A DNA stretch of 27,897 bases from an uncultured Lachnospiraceae bacterium (GTDB lineage Bacteria > Bacillota > Clostridia > Lachnospirales > Lachnospiraceae), in assembly GCA_910588775.1 (NCBI GenBank), contig CAJURH010000029.1, forward strand, positions 1-27,897. The letters run 5' to 3'. Of this stretch, positions 7,250 to 15,912 are shown piece after piece. Position numbers and translations under genes: made by a program. Position 1 is the first letter of the stretch. Each line of letters opens with the position of its first letter. Under the pieces are notes generated by a model. The model had not been told where the DNA came from. It saw nothing but the letters and a program-made list of their open reading frames with translations, and made no database searches.

Positions 7250-7393
7250 ATGAAACATATTAAGACATTGAATACGGGAAAACTTCAAAACACAGTGAAA
7301 AAAGGAGGATGTGGAGAATGCCAGACATCCTGCCAGTCCGCATGTAAAACATCCTGTACGGTAGGAAATCAGAGCTGCGAAAATACAAAATAA
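7250..7393 (+). CDS. scfA: SCIFF ranthipeptide precursor
   Basis: A 47-residue precursor of the clostridial SCIFF family ('six cysteines in forty-five residues'). The leader (1-20) contains HIKTLNTGKLQN. The core has exactly six Cys at 21, 24, 28, 32, 36 and 43, interspersed with Thr/Ser acceptors. In this family the adjacent radical SAM enzyme links a Cys sulfur to a non-alpha carbon of an acceptor residue, Thr in the studied example (ranthipeptide class). The start is ATG 7250, with GGAGG 5 bases upstream; the reading frame remains open further upstream but lacks a ribosome site there. The maturase gene follows after 109 bases. The peptide is strongly conserved across Clostridia, and quorum-sensing-like roles have been proposed for ranthipeptides; nothing here tests that. 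Confidence 0.95.
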   Translation: MKHIKTLNTGKLQNTVKKGGCGECQTSCQSACKTSCTVGNQSCENTK

Positions 7394-7412
7394 AGCATAA
7401 GCTGTTAAGTAG

Positions 7413-7450
7413 ACAGGGAAGCCGCGGGGTGAGAGCCGCTGCTTCCCTGT
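7413..7450 (+). promoter_or_regulatory. Strong hairpin between scfA and scfB
   Basis: ACAGGGAAGC (7413-7422) pairs perfectly with GCTTCCCTGT (7441-7450). A further GCGG/CCGC inner stem (7424-7427 with 7436-7439) closes an 8-base loop. The hairpin is followed by ATGTGGG rather than a T-run. It is probably a partial terminator or mRNA stabiliser that lets the small precursor be made in excess over its enzyme (inference). Confidence 0.55.
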
Positions 7451-7502
7451 ATGTGGGCAGAGGAAAATTCCGAAAGCGCATATGGATACGGAGGAAATAG
7501 GC

Positions 7503-8873
7503 ATGAGTTTGGTTCATCAGTATAAGAATAATGGCTGTAATATTGTGCTGGACATCAACAGTGGTTCCGTTCATGTGGTGGACGATATGGCGTACGAAAT
7601 AATAGAGGCTATTGCCCAGGGGATGGATAAGAGCCTGGTTATAGAGAAATTGTCTTCTGTTTATGGCGCTGGGTCGGTGCAGGACGGGTATGCGGAGTGT
7701 GAGGAGTTGATCTGCGGTGGTCAGCTTTTTTCAAAAGACGTTTACGAAGCCTGTGGCCAGGAGATAGAGGCTTTTGCCAAGAGAGAAACTGTGGTCAAGG
7801 CCCTCTGTCTGCACATTGCCCACACCTGCAATCTTTCCTGCGAATACTGTTTTGCCGAGGAAGGGGAGTACCATGGTCAGCGGGCGGTAATGCCAGCGGA
7901 CGTGGGAAAGCAGGCGCTGGATTTTCTGGTGGCCAATTCTGGATCGCGCAGGAACTTGGAGGTGGATTTCTTCGGTGGGGAGCCGTTGATGAACTGGCAG
8001 GCTGTTCAGGAAGTGGTGGAGTATGGCCGCAGCCTGGAGGAGAAGAACCAGAAGAAATTTCGTTTTACCCTGACCACCAACGGCGTTTTGCTGGATGAGG
8101 AGAAAATGGAATTTCTCAACCGGGAAATGGCCAATGTGGTGTTAAGTCTGGATGGCCGTCCAGAAGTTCACGACAGGATGCGTCCATTCCCGAATGGCGC
8201 CGGAAGTTACGATCTGGTCTTGCCCAAGTTTCTAGAATTTGCCAGAAAGCGGGGGCAGAAGGATTATTACGTTCGGGGCACGTTTACCCGGCATAATCTG
8301 GACTTTTCTAAGGATGTGCTGCATTTGGCGGATTTGGGATTCAAGCAGGTCTCCATGGAACCTGTGGTGGCGCCAGAGACGGCGGATTACGCCATTCGTC
8401 AGGAAGATCTGCCCGTCATATTTGAGGAGTATGATAAACTGGCCAGAGAAATGTTAAAGCGGGAAAAAGAGGGCAGAGGCTTTCAGTTTTTTCATTTTAT
8501 GCTGGATTTGTCCGGCGGGCCCTGCGTGTATAAGCGGCTTTCCGGCTGCGGCTCCGGCACAGAATATCTGGCCGTGACTCCCTGGGGAGATCTGTATCCC
8601 TGCCATCAGTTTGTGGGGGCGGAGGATTTCCGGATGGGAACCGTTTACGAGGGAATTCAAAAGCCCAAAATCCGGGAGAAATTTTCATCCTATAATGTTT
8701 ATACAAAGCCTGCCTGCAGGGAATGCTTTGCGCGGTTTTACTGCAGCGGCGGGTGCGCGGCCAATTCCTATAATTTTTACGGCGACATAGGGCGGGCGTA
8801 TGAGATTGGCTGCGCCATGGAGAAAAAGCGGGTGGAGTGCGCGATTATGCTTAAGGCCGCCACGTCAGTTTAG
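7503..8873 (+). CDS. scfB: SCIFF radical SAM/SPASM maturase
   Basis: A 456-residue radical SAM peptide maturase that installs thioether crosslinks in the SCIFF precursor. Residues 1-90 form the small N-terminal region that acts as a RiPP recognition element in this family. The radical SAM core carries the cluster motif CNLSCEYC (Cys109, Cys113, Cys116) and the FGGEPL SAM-binding strand (157-162). The SPASM domain supplies Cys341, 349, 367, 405, 408, 414, 418 and 437 for auxiliary clusters. ATG 7503 is chosen because GGAGG lies 8 bases upstream; the in-frame ATG at 7482 precedes that site. It lies 20 bases before secDF, consistent with co-transcription. Confidence 0.95.
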   Translation: MSLVHQYKNNGCNIVLDINSGSVHVVDDMAYEIIEAIAQGMDKSLVIEKLSSVYGAGSVQDGYAECEELICGGQLFSKDVYEACGQEIEAFAKRETVVKALCLHIAHTCNLSCEYCFAEEGEYHGQRAVMPADVGKQALDFLVANSGSRRNLEVDFFGGEPLMNWQAVQEVVEYGRSLEEKNQKKFRFTLTTNGVLLDEEKMEFLNREMANVVLSLDGRPEVHDRMRPFPNGAGSYDLVLPKFLEFARKRGQKDYYVRGTFTRHNLDFSKDVLHLADLGFKQVSMEPVVAPETADYAIRQEDLPVIFEEYDKLAREMLKREKEGRGFQFFHFMLDLSGGPCVYKRLSGCGSGTEYLAVTPWGDLYPCHQFVGAEDFRMGTVYEGIQKPKIREKFSSYNVYTKPACRECFARFYCSGGCAANSYNFYGDIGRAYEIGCAMEKKRVECAIMLKAATSV

Positions 8874-8893
8874 CTGTGTGAAAGGAGGAAATC

Positions 8894-11047
8894 ATGAAAA
8901 AAAACAAAGGCATTGCAGTGCTGCTTGCGTCAGCGCTTATACTGGCATTTTTAATTTTTACCGCCGCAGTGGGGCTGGGTCCCACAGGCACCGGGTCCGC
9001 GAAGAATATTAATTTGGGCCTGGATTTGAGCGGCGGCGTCAGCATCACGTATCAGACGGTGGACAAGAATCCGTCCCAGGAAGATATGGATGACACGGTT
9101 TATAAATTGCAAAAACGTGTGGAAGAGTACAGTACAGAAGCTCAGGCGTATCAGGAAGGGGATAACCGCATCAACGTGGAAATCCCTGGCGTAACAGACG
9201 CAAACGCCATTTTGGAGGATTTGGGAAAACCAGGCTCCCTGGTGTTTGAAGATGAAGAAGGCAATGTGGTGCTGGAAGGTTCGGACATCGCTTCCGCGGA
9301 AGGAGTGGTGGGACAGGATGAAGCCACCAAATCCAATGAGTATATTGTGACGCTTACCATGACCGACGAGGGCGCGCAGAAATTTGCCGAGGCCACTGCC
9401 AACAACGTGGGTAAGACCATCAGCATTGTGTACGACGGCGAGGAGATCAGCTCTCCCCAGGTAAGACAGGCCATCACTGGCGGACAGGCGCAGATTGACG
9501 GTATGGAATCCATCGAAGAGGCGAAAGAGTTGGCTTCCTTTATCCGTATCGGCGGACTGAAGTTGGAATTGCAGGAGCTGCGCTCCAACGTGGTGGCGGC
9601 CCAGTTGGGAGAAGAAGCCATTTCCACCAGTTTGGTGGCGGCGGCTATTGGTTTGGCGCTGGTTATTTTATTTATGATTTTCGCCTATCGGGTTCCGGGC
9701 GTGGTTGCCGGACTGGCTCTGCTGACTTATACCAGTCTGGTGCTGATTACGTTAAATGCGTTTGACATCACTCTAACCCTGCCAGGCGTGGCTGGTATCA
9801 TTCTGGGCATCGGCATGGCGGTGGACGCCAATGTGATTATATACGCCCGTATCAAAGAGGAAATAGCGGCGGGAATCTCCGTTCGTTCCTCTATTAAGAG
9901 CGGTTTCCAGAAAGCTTTTTCCGCTATTTTTGACGGAAACATCACCACTTTGATTGCATCCTTTGTGCTGATGTGGCTGGGTTCCGGTACTGTGAAAGGC
10001 TTTGCCTATACACTGGCCATTGGCATTATTTTTTCCATGTTCACGGCTTTGGCAGTGTCCAGGCTTTTGATGAACGCTTTATACGCTGTGGGTGTGCAAG
10101 ATGAGAAATTCTACGGCAGGGCAAAAGAGAGAAAGACCATAGATTTTCTGGGCAAGCGCAAGATTTTCTTCATCGTATCCATTGTGGTGATTCTGTGCGT
10201 GCCCGTGGGCATGTTCGCTTTCCACGCTTCCACAGGCAAGGCGCTGAATTACGGCCTGGATTTCCAGGGGGGAACTTCCACCAATGTGACCTTCCTGGAG
10301 GATATGAGCATTGATGAAATCGACGCCAATGTGGTTCCCATTATTGAGGACATCACTGGCGATAAAAACGTGCAGGCCACGAAGGTTGTGGACAGCAAAC
10401 AAGTGATTTTCAAGACCCAGGAACTGGATCTGGATACCAGAAACGAGCTGAACAAGGCTTTGGTGGATGAGTTCGATGTGGACGAGGATTTGATTCAGGC
10501 CGAGAGCATTTCTTCCACCATCAGCAGTGAAATGCGCAGAGACGCCATTGTTGCGGTTATCGTGGCATCTATTTTCATGCTGATCTACATCTGGTTTAGG
10601 TTTAAGGACATCCGTTTTGGCGGAAGCGCCGTTCTGGCCCTGCTTCATGACGTGCTGTTTGTATTGGCTTTCTATGTACTGGTTCGGGTGTCGGTGGGAA
10701 ATACGTTCATCGCGTGTATGCTGACTATTTTGGGTTATTCCATCAACGCCACCATCGTTATCTTCGACCGTATTCGTGAGAATCTGGGTGGAGGCGGAAG
10801 AAAGAAGGATTTGAAAGAGGTGGTGAACGCCAGCATTACCCAGACGTTGACCAGAAGTATTTACACATCTTTGACCACCTTCATCATGGTGACGCTGCTG
10901 TTCATCATGGGCGTGTCTTCCATTCGGGAATTCGCCGCGCCATTGATGGTGGGCATTCTGTGCGGGGCGTATTCTTCTGTGTGCATCACAGGAGCCCTGT
11001 GGTATGTGATGAAGACGAAACAGATAAAAAAGAACGCGAATGAATGA
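8894..11047 (+). CDS. secDF: Fused SecD-SecF protein translocase subunit
   Basis: A 717-residue fusion of SecD and SecF, the proton-motive-force-driven RND-type accessory of the Sec translocon. The N-terminal helix (about 9-29) is followed by the SecD motif LGLDLSGG, the extracytoplasmic P1 domain with the IPGVTDAN segment, and the SecD helices (from about 233) including GIGMAVDANVIIYARIKEE. The SecF half begins near 420, with YGLDFQGGTS near 452 and a second membrane block containing GYSINATIVIFDRIREN. Twelve helices are expected. The start follows AAAGGAGG. Placement directly behind scfB suggests co-expression with the ranthipeptide genes; whether it is the cell's only SecDF cannot be told here. 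Confidence 0.95.
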   Translation: MKKNKGIAVLLASALILAFLIFTAAVGLGPTGTGSAKNINLGLDLSGGVSITYQTVDKNPSQEDMDDTVYKLQKRVEEYSTEAQAYQEGDNRINVEIPGVTDANAILEDLGKPGSLVFEDEEGNVVLEGSDIASAEGVVGQDEATKSNEYIVTLTMTDEGAQKFAEATANNVGKTISIVYDGEEISSPQVRQAITGGQAQIDGMESIEEAKELASFIRIGGLKLELQELRSNVVAAQLGEEAISTSLVAAAIGLALVILFMIFAYRVPGVVAGLALLTYTSLVLITLNAFDITLTLPGVAGIILGIGMAVDANVIIYARIKEEIAAGISVRSSIKSGFQKAFSAIFDGNITTLIASFVLMWLGSGTVKGFAYTLAIGIIFSMFTALAVSRLLMNALYAVGVQDEKFYGRAKERKTIDFLGKRKIFFIVSIVVILCVPVGMFAFHASTGKALNYGLDFQGGTSTNVTFLEDMSIDEIDANVVPIIEDITGDKNVQATKVVDSKQVIFKTQELDLDTRNELNKALVDEFDVDEDLIQAESISSTISSEMRRDAIVAVIVASIFMLIYIWFRFKDIRFGGSAVLALLHDVLFVLAFYVLVRVSVGNTFIACMLTILGYSINATIVIFDRIRENLGGGGRKKDLKEVVNASITQTLTRSIYTSLTTFIMVTLLFIMGVSSIREFAAPLMVGILCGAYSSVCITGALWYVMKTKQIKKNANE

Positions 11048-11053
11048 AGAAAG

Positions 11054-11090
11054 CAGGGGAGTGTTGTATACACTTCCCTGTCGTTCTTTA
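11054..11090 (+). terminator. Terminator of the scf-secDF unit
   Basis: CAGGGGAGTG (11054-11063) pairs with CACTTCCCTG (11071-11080), ten pairs including one G-U, around a 7-base loop. It is followed by the T-rich run TCGTTCTTTA. It lies 7 bases after the secDF stop. Confidence 0.75.
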
Positions 11091-11097
11091 TCGTTTA

Positions 11098-11133
11098 TAG
11101 ATAATTGTGAAACGAGAGTTTGACAATTATCTA
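11098..11133. repeat. Inverted repeat before recJ, overlapping a TTGACA box
   Basis: TAGATAATTGT (11098-11108) is exactly mirrored by ACAATTATCTA (11123-11133) across a 14-base spacer. The second arm overlaps a perfect TTGACA (11120-11125). A weak -10 (TAGAAA, 11143-11148) is 17 bases further. The element may be an operator over the recJ promoter or a second weak terminator. A start site so close to the ATG at 11164 makes the promoter reading uncertain. Confidence 0.4.
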
Positions 11134-11163
11134 TTTATCGTGTAGAAAGAGAGGGGCAGGCGT

Positions 11164-12873
11164 ATGGAAAAGTGGGTGGTTGCGGCTAAGCGGGCGGATT
11201 TTAACGGTATTGGTCAGAGATTCGGAATTGATCCGGTCATCGCCAGGATTATACGCAACCGGGACATCACAGAGGATAAGGATATCCGAATGTACCTGCA
11301 GGGAAAGATAAGCGACATGGCGTCCCACTGGCTGTTAAAGGATATGGAGAAATCCGTGGCTATTTTAATGGAGGCCGTCCATGAAAAGAGGCAGGTGCGT
11401 ATCATCGGGGACTATGATATTGACGGCGTGTGCGCGGCGGCTATTTTGTACAAATGTTTCCGGCGGGTGGGCGTGCGCACGGACACATATATCCCCAACC
11501 GGGTCACCGATGGTTATGGCTTGAACATGCATCTGATTGAGCGGGCGAAAGAAGACCGGATTGATCTTCTGGTGACCTGTGACAATGGAATCGCCGCCTA
11601 TCCGGAAGTGCAGCGGGCCAAAGAAATGGGCATGACGGTCATCGTAACCGACCACCACAATGTTCCCTATGAAGAACAGGGTGGTAAGCGCATCTGGAAA
11701 ACGCCTCCGGCGGATGCGGTGATTAATCCGAAGCAGGAAGACTGTCCCTATCCCTTTCAGGAATTATGTGGCGCAGCCGTTGCGTACAAGCTGGCGGCGG
11801 CTCTCTATGAAAGATACGGTGTGTCAAGAAGTGAGCTGGAGGAGCTATTCGTTCTGGCGGCCATTGCCACAGTGGGGGATGTGATGGATTTACAGGGAGA
11901 GAACCGCATCTGGGTAAAAGAAGGGCTGAAACTTCTGCCCACCGTGCAAAATCCAGGGTTACAAGCGCTGATGCGGGCCAATCATCTGGACGGGCCAGTG
12001 AGCGCCTATCACATCGGGTTTGTGCTGGGGCCCTGCATCAACGCCAGCGGAAGACTGGATACGGCGCAGCGTTCTCTGCAGCTTTTGCTGGAACCGGATG
12101 AAAAAAAGGCGGCCGCACTGGCGGGGGATCTGGTGCATATGAATGAAAGCCGCAAGTCTATGACGGCTTTACAGGTGGAGGAGGCGGTGCGACGGATCCA
12201 GGCGGAAGGATTCAAAGAGGACCGGGTGATGGTGGTGTATCTGCCCGAATGTCACGAAAGTCTGGCTGGAATTGTGGCCGGTCGCATCCGGGAGCGGTAT
12301 CATAGACCAGTGTTTATCCTGACAAAAGGTGAACAGGGGGCGAAAGGTTCCGGCCGATCCATCGAGGCATATTCCATGTACGACGAGCTGACGGCTTGTT
12401 CTGATTTGCTGATAAAATTCGGCGGGCATCCCATGGCGGCGGGCCTGTCCATGGAGCCGGAACGCATAGAAGAACTGCGGCGGCGTCTGAATGAGCAGTG
12501 CAGCCTGAAGCCAGAGGAGATGGTTCCCAAATACGTGATCGATGTGCCTATGCCCATCGGCTACGTGACCGAAGATCTCATTGAGCAGCTCAGCCTTTTA
12601 GAGCCTTTTGGAAAAGGAAACGCCAAGCCTTTATTTGCCCAGAAAAACATACGGGCGTCTGGATTTACCATAATGGGGAAAAATAAAAACGTGGCCAGAA
12701 TGACCCTTATGGATGAAAGTGGATGTAAGCGGGACGGCGTTTATTTTGGGAATATGGAAGAAGCGGCCCGGGTTTTAGAGAAGAACGCGTCAGTATCTAT
12801 TTTGTATTATCCGCAGATTCATACATATCAGGGCAGAAAAAATATACAAATTGTGGTGCAAAGTATCCGGTAA
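11164..12873 (+). CDS. recJ: Single-stranded-DNA-specific exonuclease RecJ
   Basis: A 569-residue 5'-3' exonuclease acting on single-stranded DNA in RecF-pathway recombination, mismatch repair and base excision repair. The DHH phosphoesterase motifs are complete: GDYDIDG (82-88), CDNG (139-142), TDHH (162-165) and VGDVMD (237-242). The DHHA1 part has GSGRS and KFGGHPMAAG (GGH at 420-422), followed by an OB-fold C-terminus. The length is close to E. coli RecJ (577). ATG 11164 follows a purine-rich AGAGAGGGG site. It opens the block containing rel, hisS and aspS. In Bacillus the next gene is apt; here rel follows directly. Confidence 0.95.
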   Translation: MEKWVVAAKRADFNGIGQRFGIDPVIARIIRNRDITEDKDIRMYLQGKISDMASHWLLKDMEKSVAILMEAVHEKRQVRIIGDYDIDGVCAAAILYKCFRRVGVRTDTYIPNRVTDGYGLNMHLIERAKEDRIDLLVTCDNGIAAYPEVQRAKEMGMTVIVTDHHNVPYEEQGGKRIWKTPPADAVINPKQEDCPYPFQELCGAAVAYKLAAALYERYGVSRSELEELFVLAAIATVGDVMDLQGENRIWVKEGLKLLPTVQNPGLQALMRANHLDGPVSAYHIGFVLGPCINASGRLDTAQRSLQLLLEPDEKKAAALAGDLVHMNESRKSMTALQVEEAVRRIQAEGFKEDRVMVVYLPECHESLAGIVAGRIRERYHRPVFILTKGEQGAKGSGRSIEAYSMYDELTACSDLLIKFGGHPMAAGLSMEPERIEELRRRLNEQCSLKPEEMVPKYVIDVPMPIGYVTEDLIEQLSLLEPFGKGNAKPLFAQKNIRASGFTIMGKNKNVARMTLMDESGCKRDGVYFGNMEEAARVLEKNASVSILYYPQIHTYQGRKNIQIVVQSIR

Positions 12874-12888
12874 ATTTACCACAGCCGA

Positions 12889-12917
12889 TTGATTATCCAG
12901 GAAAAAAATGATATACT
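12889..12917 (+). promoter_or_regulatory. Promoter of rel and the downstream operon
   Basis: TTGATT (12889-12894) and TATACT (12912-12917) are exactly 17 bases apart, and the -10 is preceded by TGA (extended -10). The leader to the rel ATG at 12980 would be about 56 bases. This is one of the best-matching promoters in the window. Confidence 0.65.
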
Positions 12918-12979
12918 TTTCGGAACAGGAATGGCATAAGCAGCAGGTACATAGGAATGAAAAGTGCAGAGGTGATAGG

Positions 12980-15265
12980 ATGGCGGATCAGAAAAATATT
13001 GAAAGCGTTAAGAGGGCGGATGCCAGGACGAAAGCGATGGCGGATTTTACCAGTCCTTCTGTTTTATACGATGAGTTGATAGACAGTGTTAAGAAATATC
13101 ATCCGTCTACGGATCTTTCTATGATCCAGAAAGCATACGATGCGGCTTACAATGCCCATGAAGGCCAGAAGCGAAAGTCCGGGGAACCCTATATTATCCA
13201 TCCGCTGTGCGTGGCGATTATTCTGGCGGATTTGGAGTTGGATAAAGAGACCATTGTGGCCGGCCTGCTTCACGATGCGGTGGAGGATACCTGGATGACA
13301 GTGGAAGAAGTGGCCCGGGAATTCGGCCAGGAGGTGGCCCTGCTGGTGGACGGGGTGACCAAGCTTGGCCAGCTCTCCTACTCGGCGGACAAGGTGGAGC
13401 TGCAGGCGGAGAATCTGCGGAAAATGTTCCTGGCCATGGCGAAAGATATTCGGGTAATTCTGATTAAGCTGGCGGACCGTCTCCACAATATGCGAACTTT
13501 ACAGTATATGTCTCCAGTGAAACAGTTGGAAAAGGCCAGAGAAACCATGGATATTTATGCGCCCATCGCCATGCGCTTAGGAATATCCAAGATTAAGGTG
13601 GAATTGGATGACTTGGCGTTGAAATATACCAACCCCGATGTATATCATGATTTGGTGGAGAAAATATCCCTGCGAAAGAGCATACGGGAGGAATTCATAA
13701 ACCGTATTGTGGAAGAAGTCAAAGAGCAGATGGATGCGTTTCATATCCAGGCGCAGGTGGTGGGAAGGGTCAAACATTTCTTCAGCATTTATAAGAAAAT
13801 GGTAAACCAGGATAAGACGCTGGATCAGATTTATGACCTGTTTGCCGTGCGAATTCTGGTGGATTCAGTGAAAGACTGTTACGCGGCGCTGGGAGCGATT
13901 CATGAGAAATATAAACCCATTCCCGGACGCTTTAAAGACTATATTGCCATGCCAAAGCCCAATATGTACCAATCCCTGCACACCACGCTGATTGGCTTTA
14001 ATGGCCAGCCATTTGAGATTCAGATACGAACCTATGAGATGCATAAGACGGCGGAGTTCGGCATAGCGGCCCACTGGAAATACAAAGAGTCTTCCGATGG
14101 GAAGAAGCCGGTAGATCAGAGTGAGGAAGAGAAATTAAGCTGGCTGCGCCATATTCTGGAATGGCAGCGCGACATGTCGGATAACAGGGAGTTCATGACC
14201 CTGTTAAAAAGCGATTTGGATTTATTTACAGATAATGTTTATTGTTTCACGCCGGCAGGAGATGTGAAAACCCTGCCCGCTGGGTCCACGCCCATTGATT
14301 TTGCATATAGCATTCACAGCGCAGTGGGAAATACCATGGTGGGGGCCCGGGTGAACGGCAAACTGGTTTCCATTGAGTACGTGATCAAAAACGGAGACCG
14401 GATTGAAATTATTACCTCCCAGAATTCCCAGGGTCCCAGCCGCGATTGGCTGAAGCTGGTCAAGAGCACCCAGGCGAAAAATAAGATTCAGAACTGGTTT
14501 AAGCAGGAATTAAAAGAGGACAATATCTACAAGGGTAAGGAAATGCTGCTCCAGTATGCGAAGAGCAAAGGATTGCAGCTTGGACTTTACACCAAGCCCA
14601 AATACCAGGAAACCGTCATGAAGAAATACGGATTCCGGGACTGGGATTCCGTGTTGGCGGCGTTGGGGCATGGCGGTCTCAAAGAAGGCCAGGTATTTAA
14701 TAAGCTTCTGGAAGCCTATGAAAAGGAAAGCCAGTCGAAGATTATGGATGAGGACGTTCTGGAAGCTGTGGCCAACAACCATGAGAAGATTCAGGTGATA
14801 AAGGCAAAAGGCGGAATCGTAGTCAAGGGCATCCACGACGTAGCCGTGCGTTTCTCCAAATGCTGCGGGCCCATCCCCGGAGATGAAATCGTGGGTTTCG
14901 TAACCCGTGGAAGGGGGATTTCCATTCACAGAACGGACTGTGTGAATGTGCTGAATATGGGGGAAGTGGACCGCGTTCGGCTGGTGGAGGCAGAGTGGGA
15001 AACGCCTGTGGAGAAGGCCCAGGATAAATATTTAGCGGAGATTCATATTTACGCCAATAACCGGACAGGGCTGATTGCGGATATTTCCAAGATTTTTACA
15101 GAGTGGAAGATTGACTTAAAAGGGATCAACAGCCGGACCAGCAAACAGGACGTGGCTACCATTTCCCTGAATTTTGAGATAGGAAGCAAAGAAGAATTAA
15201 AGGCGCTGGCTGATAAATTGCGCCAGGTGGAAAGCGTGTTGGATGTGAAGCGCACCACTGGATGA
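12980..15265 (+). CDS. rel: Bifunctional (p)ppGpp synthetase/hydrolase Rel
   Basis: A 761-residue long RSH enzyme that makes and degrades the stringent-response alarmone (p)ppGpp. The hydrolase domain is intact: His74, His98-Asp99 in LLHDAVED, and Asp166 in LADRLHN. The synthetase domain has GRFKDYIA (RFKD at 317-320; the RXKD form is typical of bifunctional Rel rather than RelA) and EIQIRTYEMHKTAE. A TGS domain (about 413-475), a Cys-rich zinc-finger-like segment with KCCGPIPGD, and a C-terminal ACT domain follow. ATG 12980 follows AGAGGTG; an in-frame ATG at 12908 overlaps the promoter -10 and has no ribosome site. The stop overlaps an in-frame ATG of the next gene. The enzyme acts in the cytoplasm on ribosomes stalled by uncharged tRNA. 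Confidence 0.95.
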   Translation: MADQKNIESVKRADARTKAMADFTSPSVLYDELIDSVKKYHPSTDLSMIQKAYDAAYNAHEGQKRKSGEPYIIHPLCVAIILADLELDKETIVAGLLHDAVEDTWMTVEEVAREFGQEVALLVDGVTKLGQLSYSADKVELQAENLRKMFLAMAKDIRVILIKLADRLHNMRTLQYMSPVKQLEKARETMDIYAPIAMRLGISKIKVELDDLALKYTNPDVYHDLVEKISLRKSIREEFINRIVEEVKEQMDAFHIQAQVVGRVKHFFSIYKKMVNQDKTLDQIYDLFAVRILVDSVKDCYAALGAIHEKYKPIPGRFKDYIAMPKPNMYQSLHTTLIGFNGQPFEIQIRTYEMHKTAEFGIAAHWKYKESSDGKKPVDQSEEEKLSWLRHILEWQRDMSDNREFMTLLKSDLDLFTDNVYCFTPAGDVKTLPAGSTPIDFAYSIHSAVGNTMVGARVNGKLVSIEYVIKNGDRIEIITSQNSQGPSRDWLKLVKSTQAKNKIQNWFKQELKEDNIYKGKEMLLQYAKSKGLQLGLYTKPKYQETVMKKYGFRDWDSVLAALGHGGLKEGQVFNKLLEAYEKESQSKIMDEDVLEAVANNHEKIQVIKAKGGIVVKGIHDVAVRFSKCCGPIPGDEIVGFVTRGRGISIHRTDCVNVLNMGEVDRVRLVEAEWETPVEKAQDKYLAEIHIYANNRTGLIADISKIFTEWKIDLKGINSRTSKQDVATISLNFEIGSKEELKALADKLRQVESVLDVKRTTG

Positions 15266-15282
15266 TAGGAGTGATAAAAAAG

Positions 15283-15912
15283 ATGAAGCAGATGAAAGTG
15301 GGGCAATGCCGTGTGGGCATGGTGCGAACCAACTGTTACGGCATATTAAATACCCAGACCAGTGAGATGATTTTGGTGGACCCCGGAGACAGCCCGGAGA
15401 CGGTCTGTTCCATGGTAGAGCAGATGGAGGGCAAACCGGTGGCGATTTTTCTCACCCATGGTCATTATGACCACATTCTGGCTGTGGAGGCGGTGAAAGA
15501 AAAGTATCAGATACCCGTTTACGCCTGTCGGCAGGAACAAGAGTTGTTGGGAGATGCGCAGATGAATCTCACAGCCATGGTGCAGCAGCCCACGTTCGTT
15601 CACCCGGATATGTGGGTAGAGGATATGGAGGAATTTTCTGTGGCAGGATTTTCCATCCAGGCGATTCATACCCCTGGGCATACCCAGGGCAGTGTGTGTT
15701 ATTATTTTCCCGAGGAGAAGACGCTGGTCAGCGGGGACACTCTGTTTTGCGGGTCTGTGGGGCGGACGGACTTTCCCACGGGAAGCGGCGCGCAGATTAT
15801 AGAGAGCTTGCATCGTCTGCTTCAGATGCTGCCAGAAGACACGGATGTGCTGCCCGGCCATGAATCCGCCACCACCATTGGCTATGAAAAGAGGTACAAT
15901 CCCTTTGTGTGA
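15283..15912 (+). CDS. Metallo-beta-lactamase-fold hydrolase (glyoxalase II-like)
   Basis: A 209-residue member of the MBL-fold hydrolase family that includes hydroxyacylglutathione hydrolase-like enzymes. The dinuclear metal site is complete: HGHYDH (His59, His61, Asp63, His64), His133 in TPGHTQGS, Asp152 in SGDTLF and His193 in LPGHES. The true substrate in glutathione-poor Clostridia is unknown. ATG 15283 lies 11 bases after AGGAG. In-frame alternatives are ATG 15262, which overlaps the rel stop, and ATG 15292, so the N-terminus is uncertain by up to seven residues. It sits between rel and hemZ, a neighbourhood commonly found in Clostridia, and overlaps hemZ by 8 bases. Confidence 0.88.
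   Translation: MKQMKVGQCRVGMVRTNCYGILNTQTSEMILVDPGDSPETVCSMVEQMEGKPVAIFLTHGHYDHILAVEAVKEKYQIPVYACRQEQELLGDAQMNLTAMVQQPTFVHPDMWVEDMEEFSVAGFSIQAIHTPGHTQGSVCYYFPEEKTLVSGDTLFCGSVGRTDFPTGSGAQIIESLHRLLQMLPEDTDVLPGHESATTIGYEKRYNPFV

Noticed and set aside
7413..7450. scfA-scfB hairpin as a full intrinsic terminator
   Set aside because: No T-run follows the stem and scfB has no obvious promoter of its own, so complete termination is unlikely.
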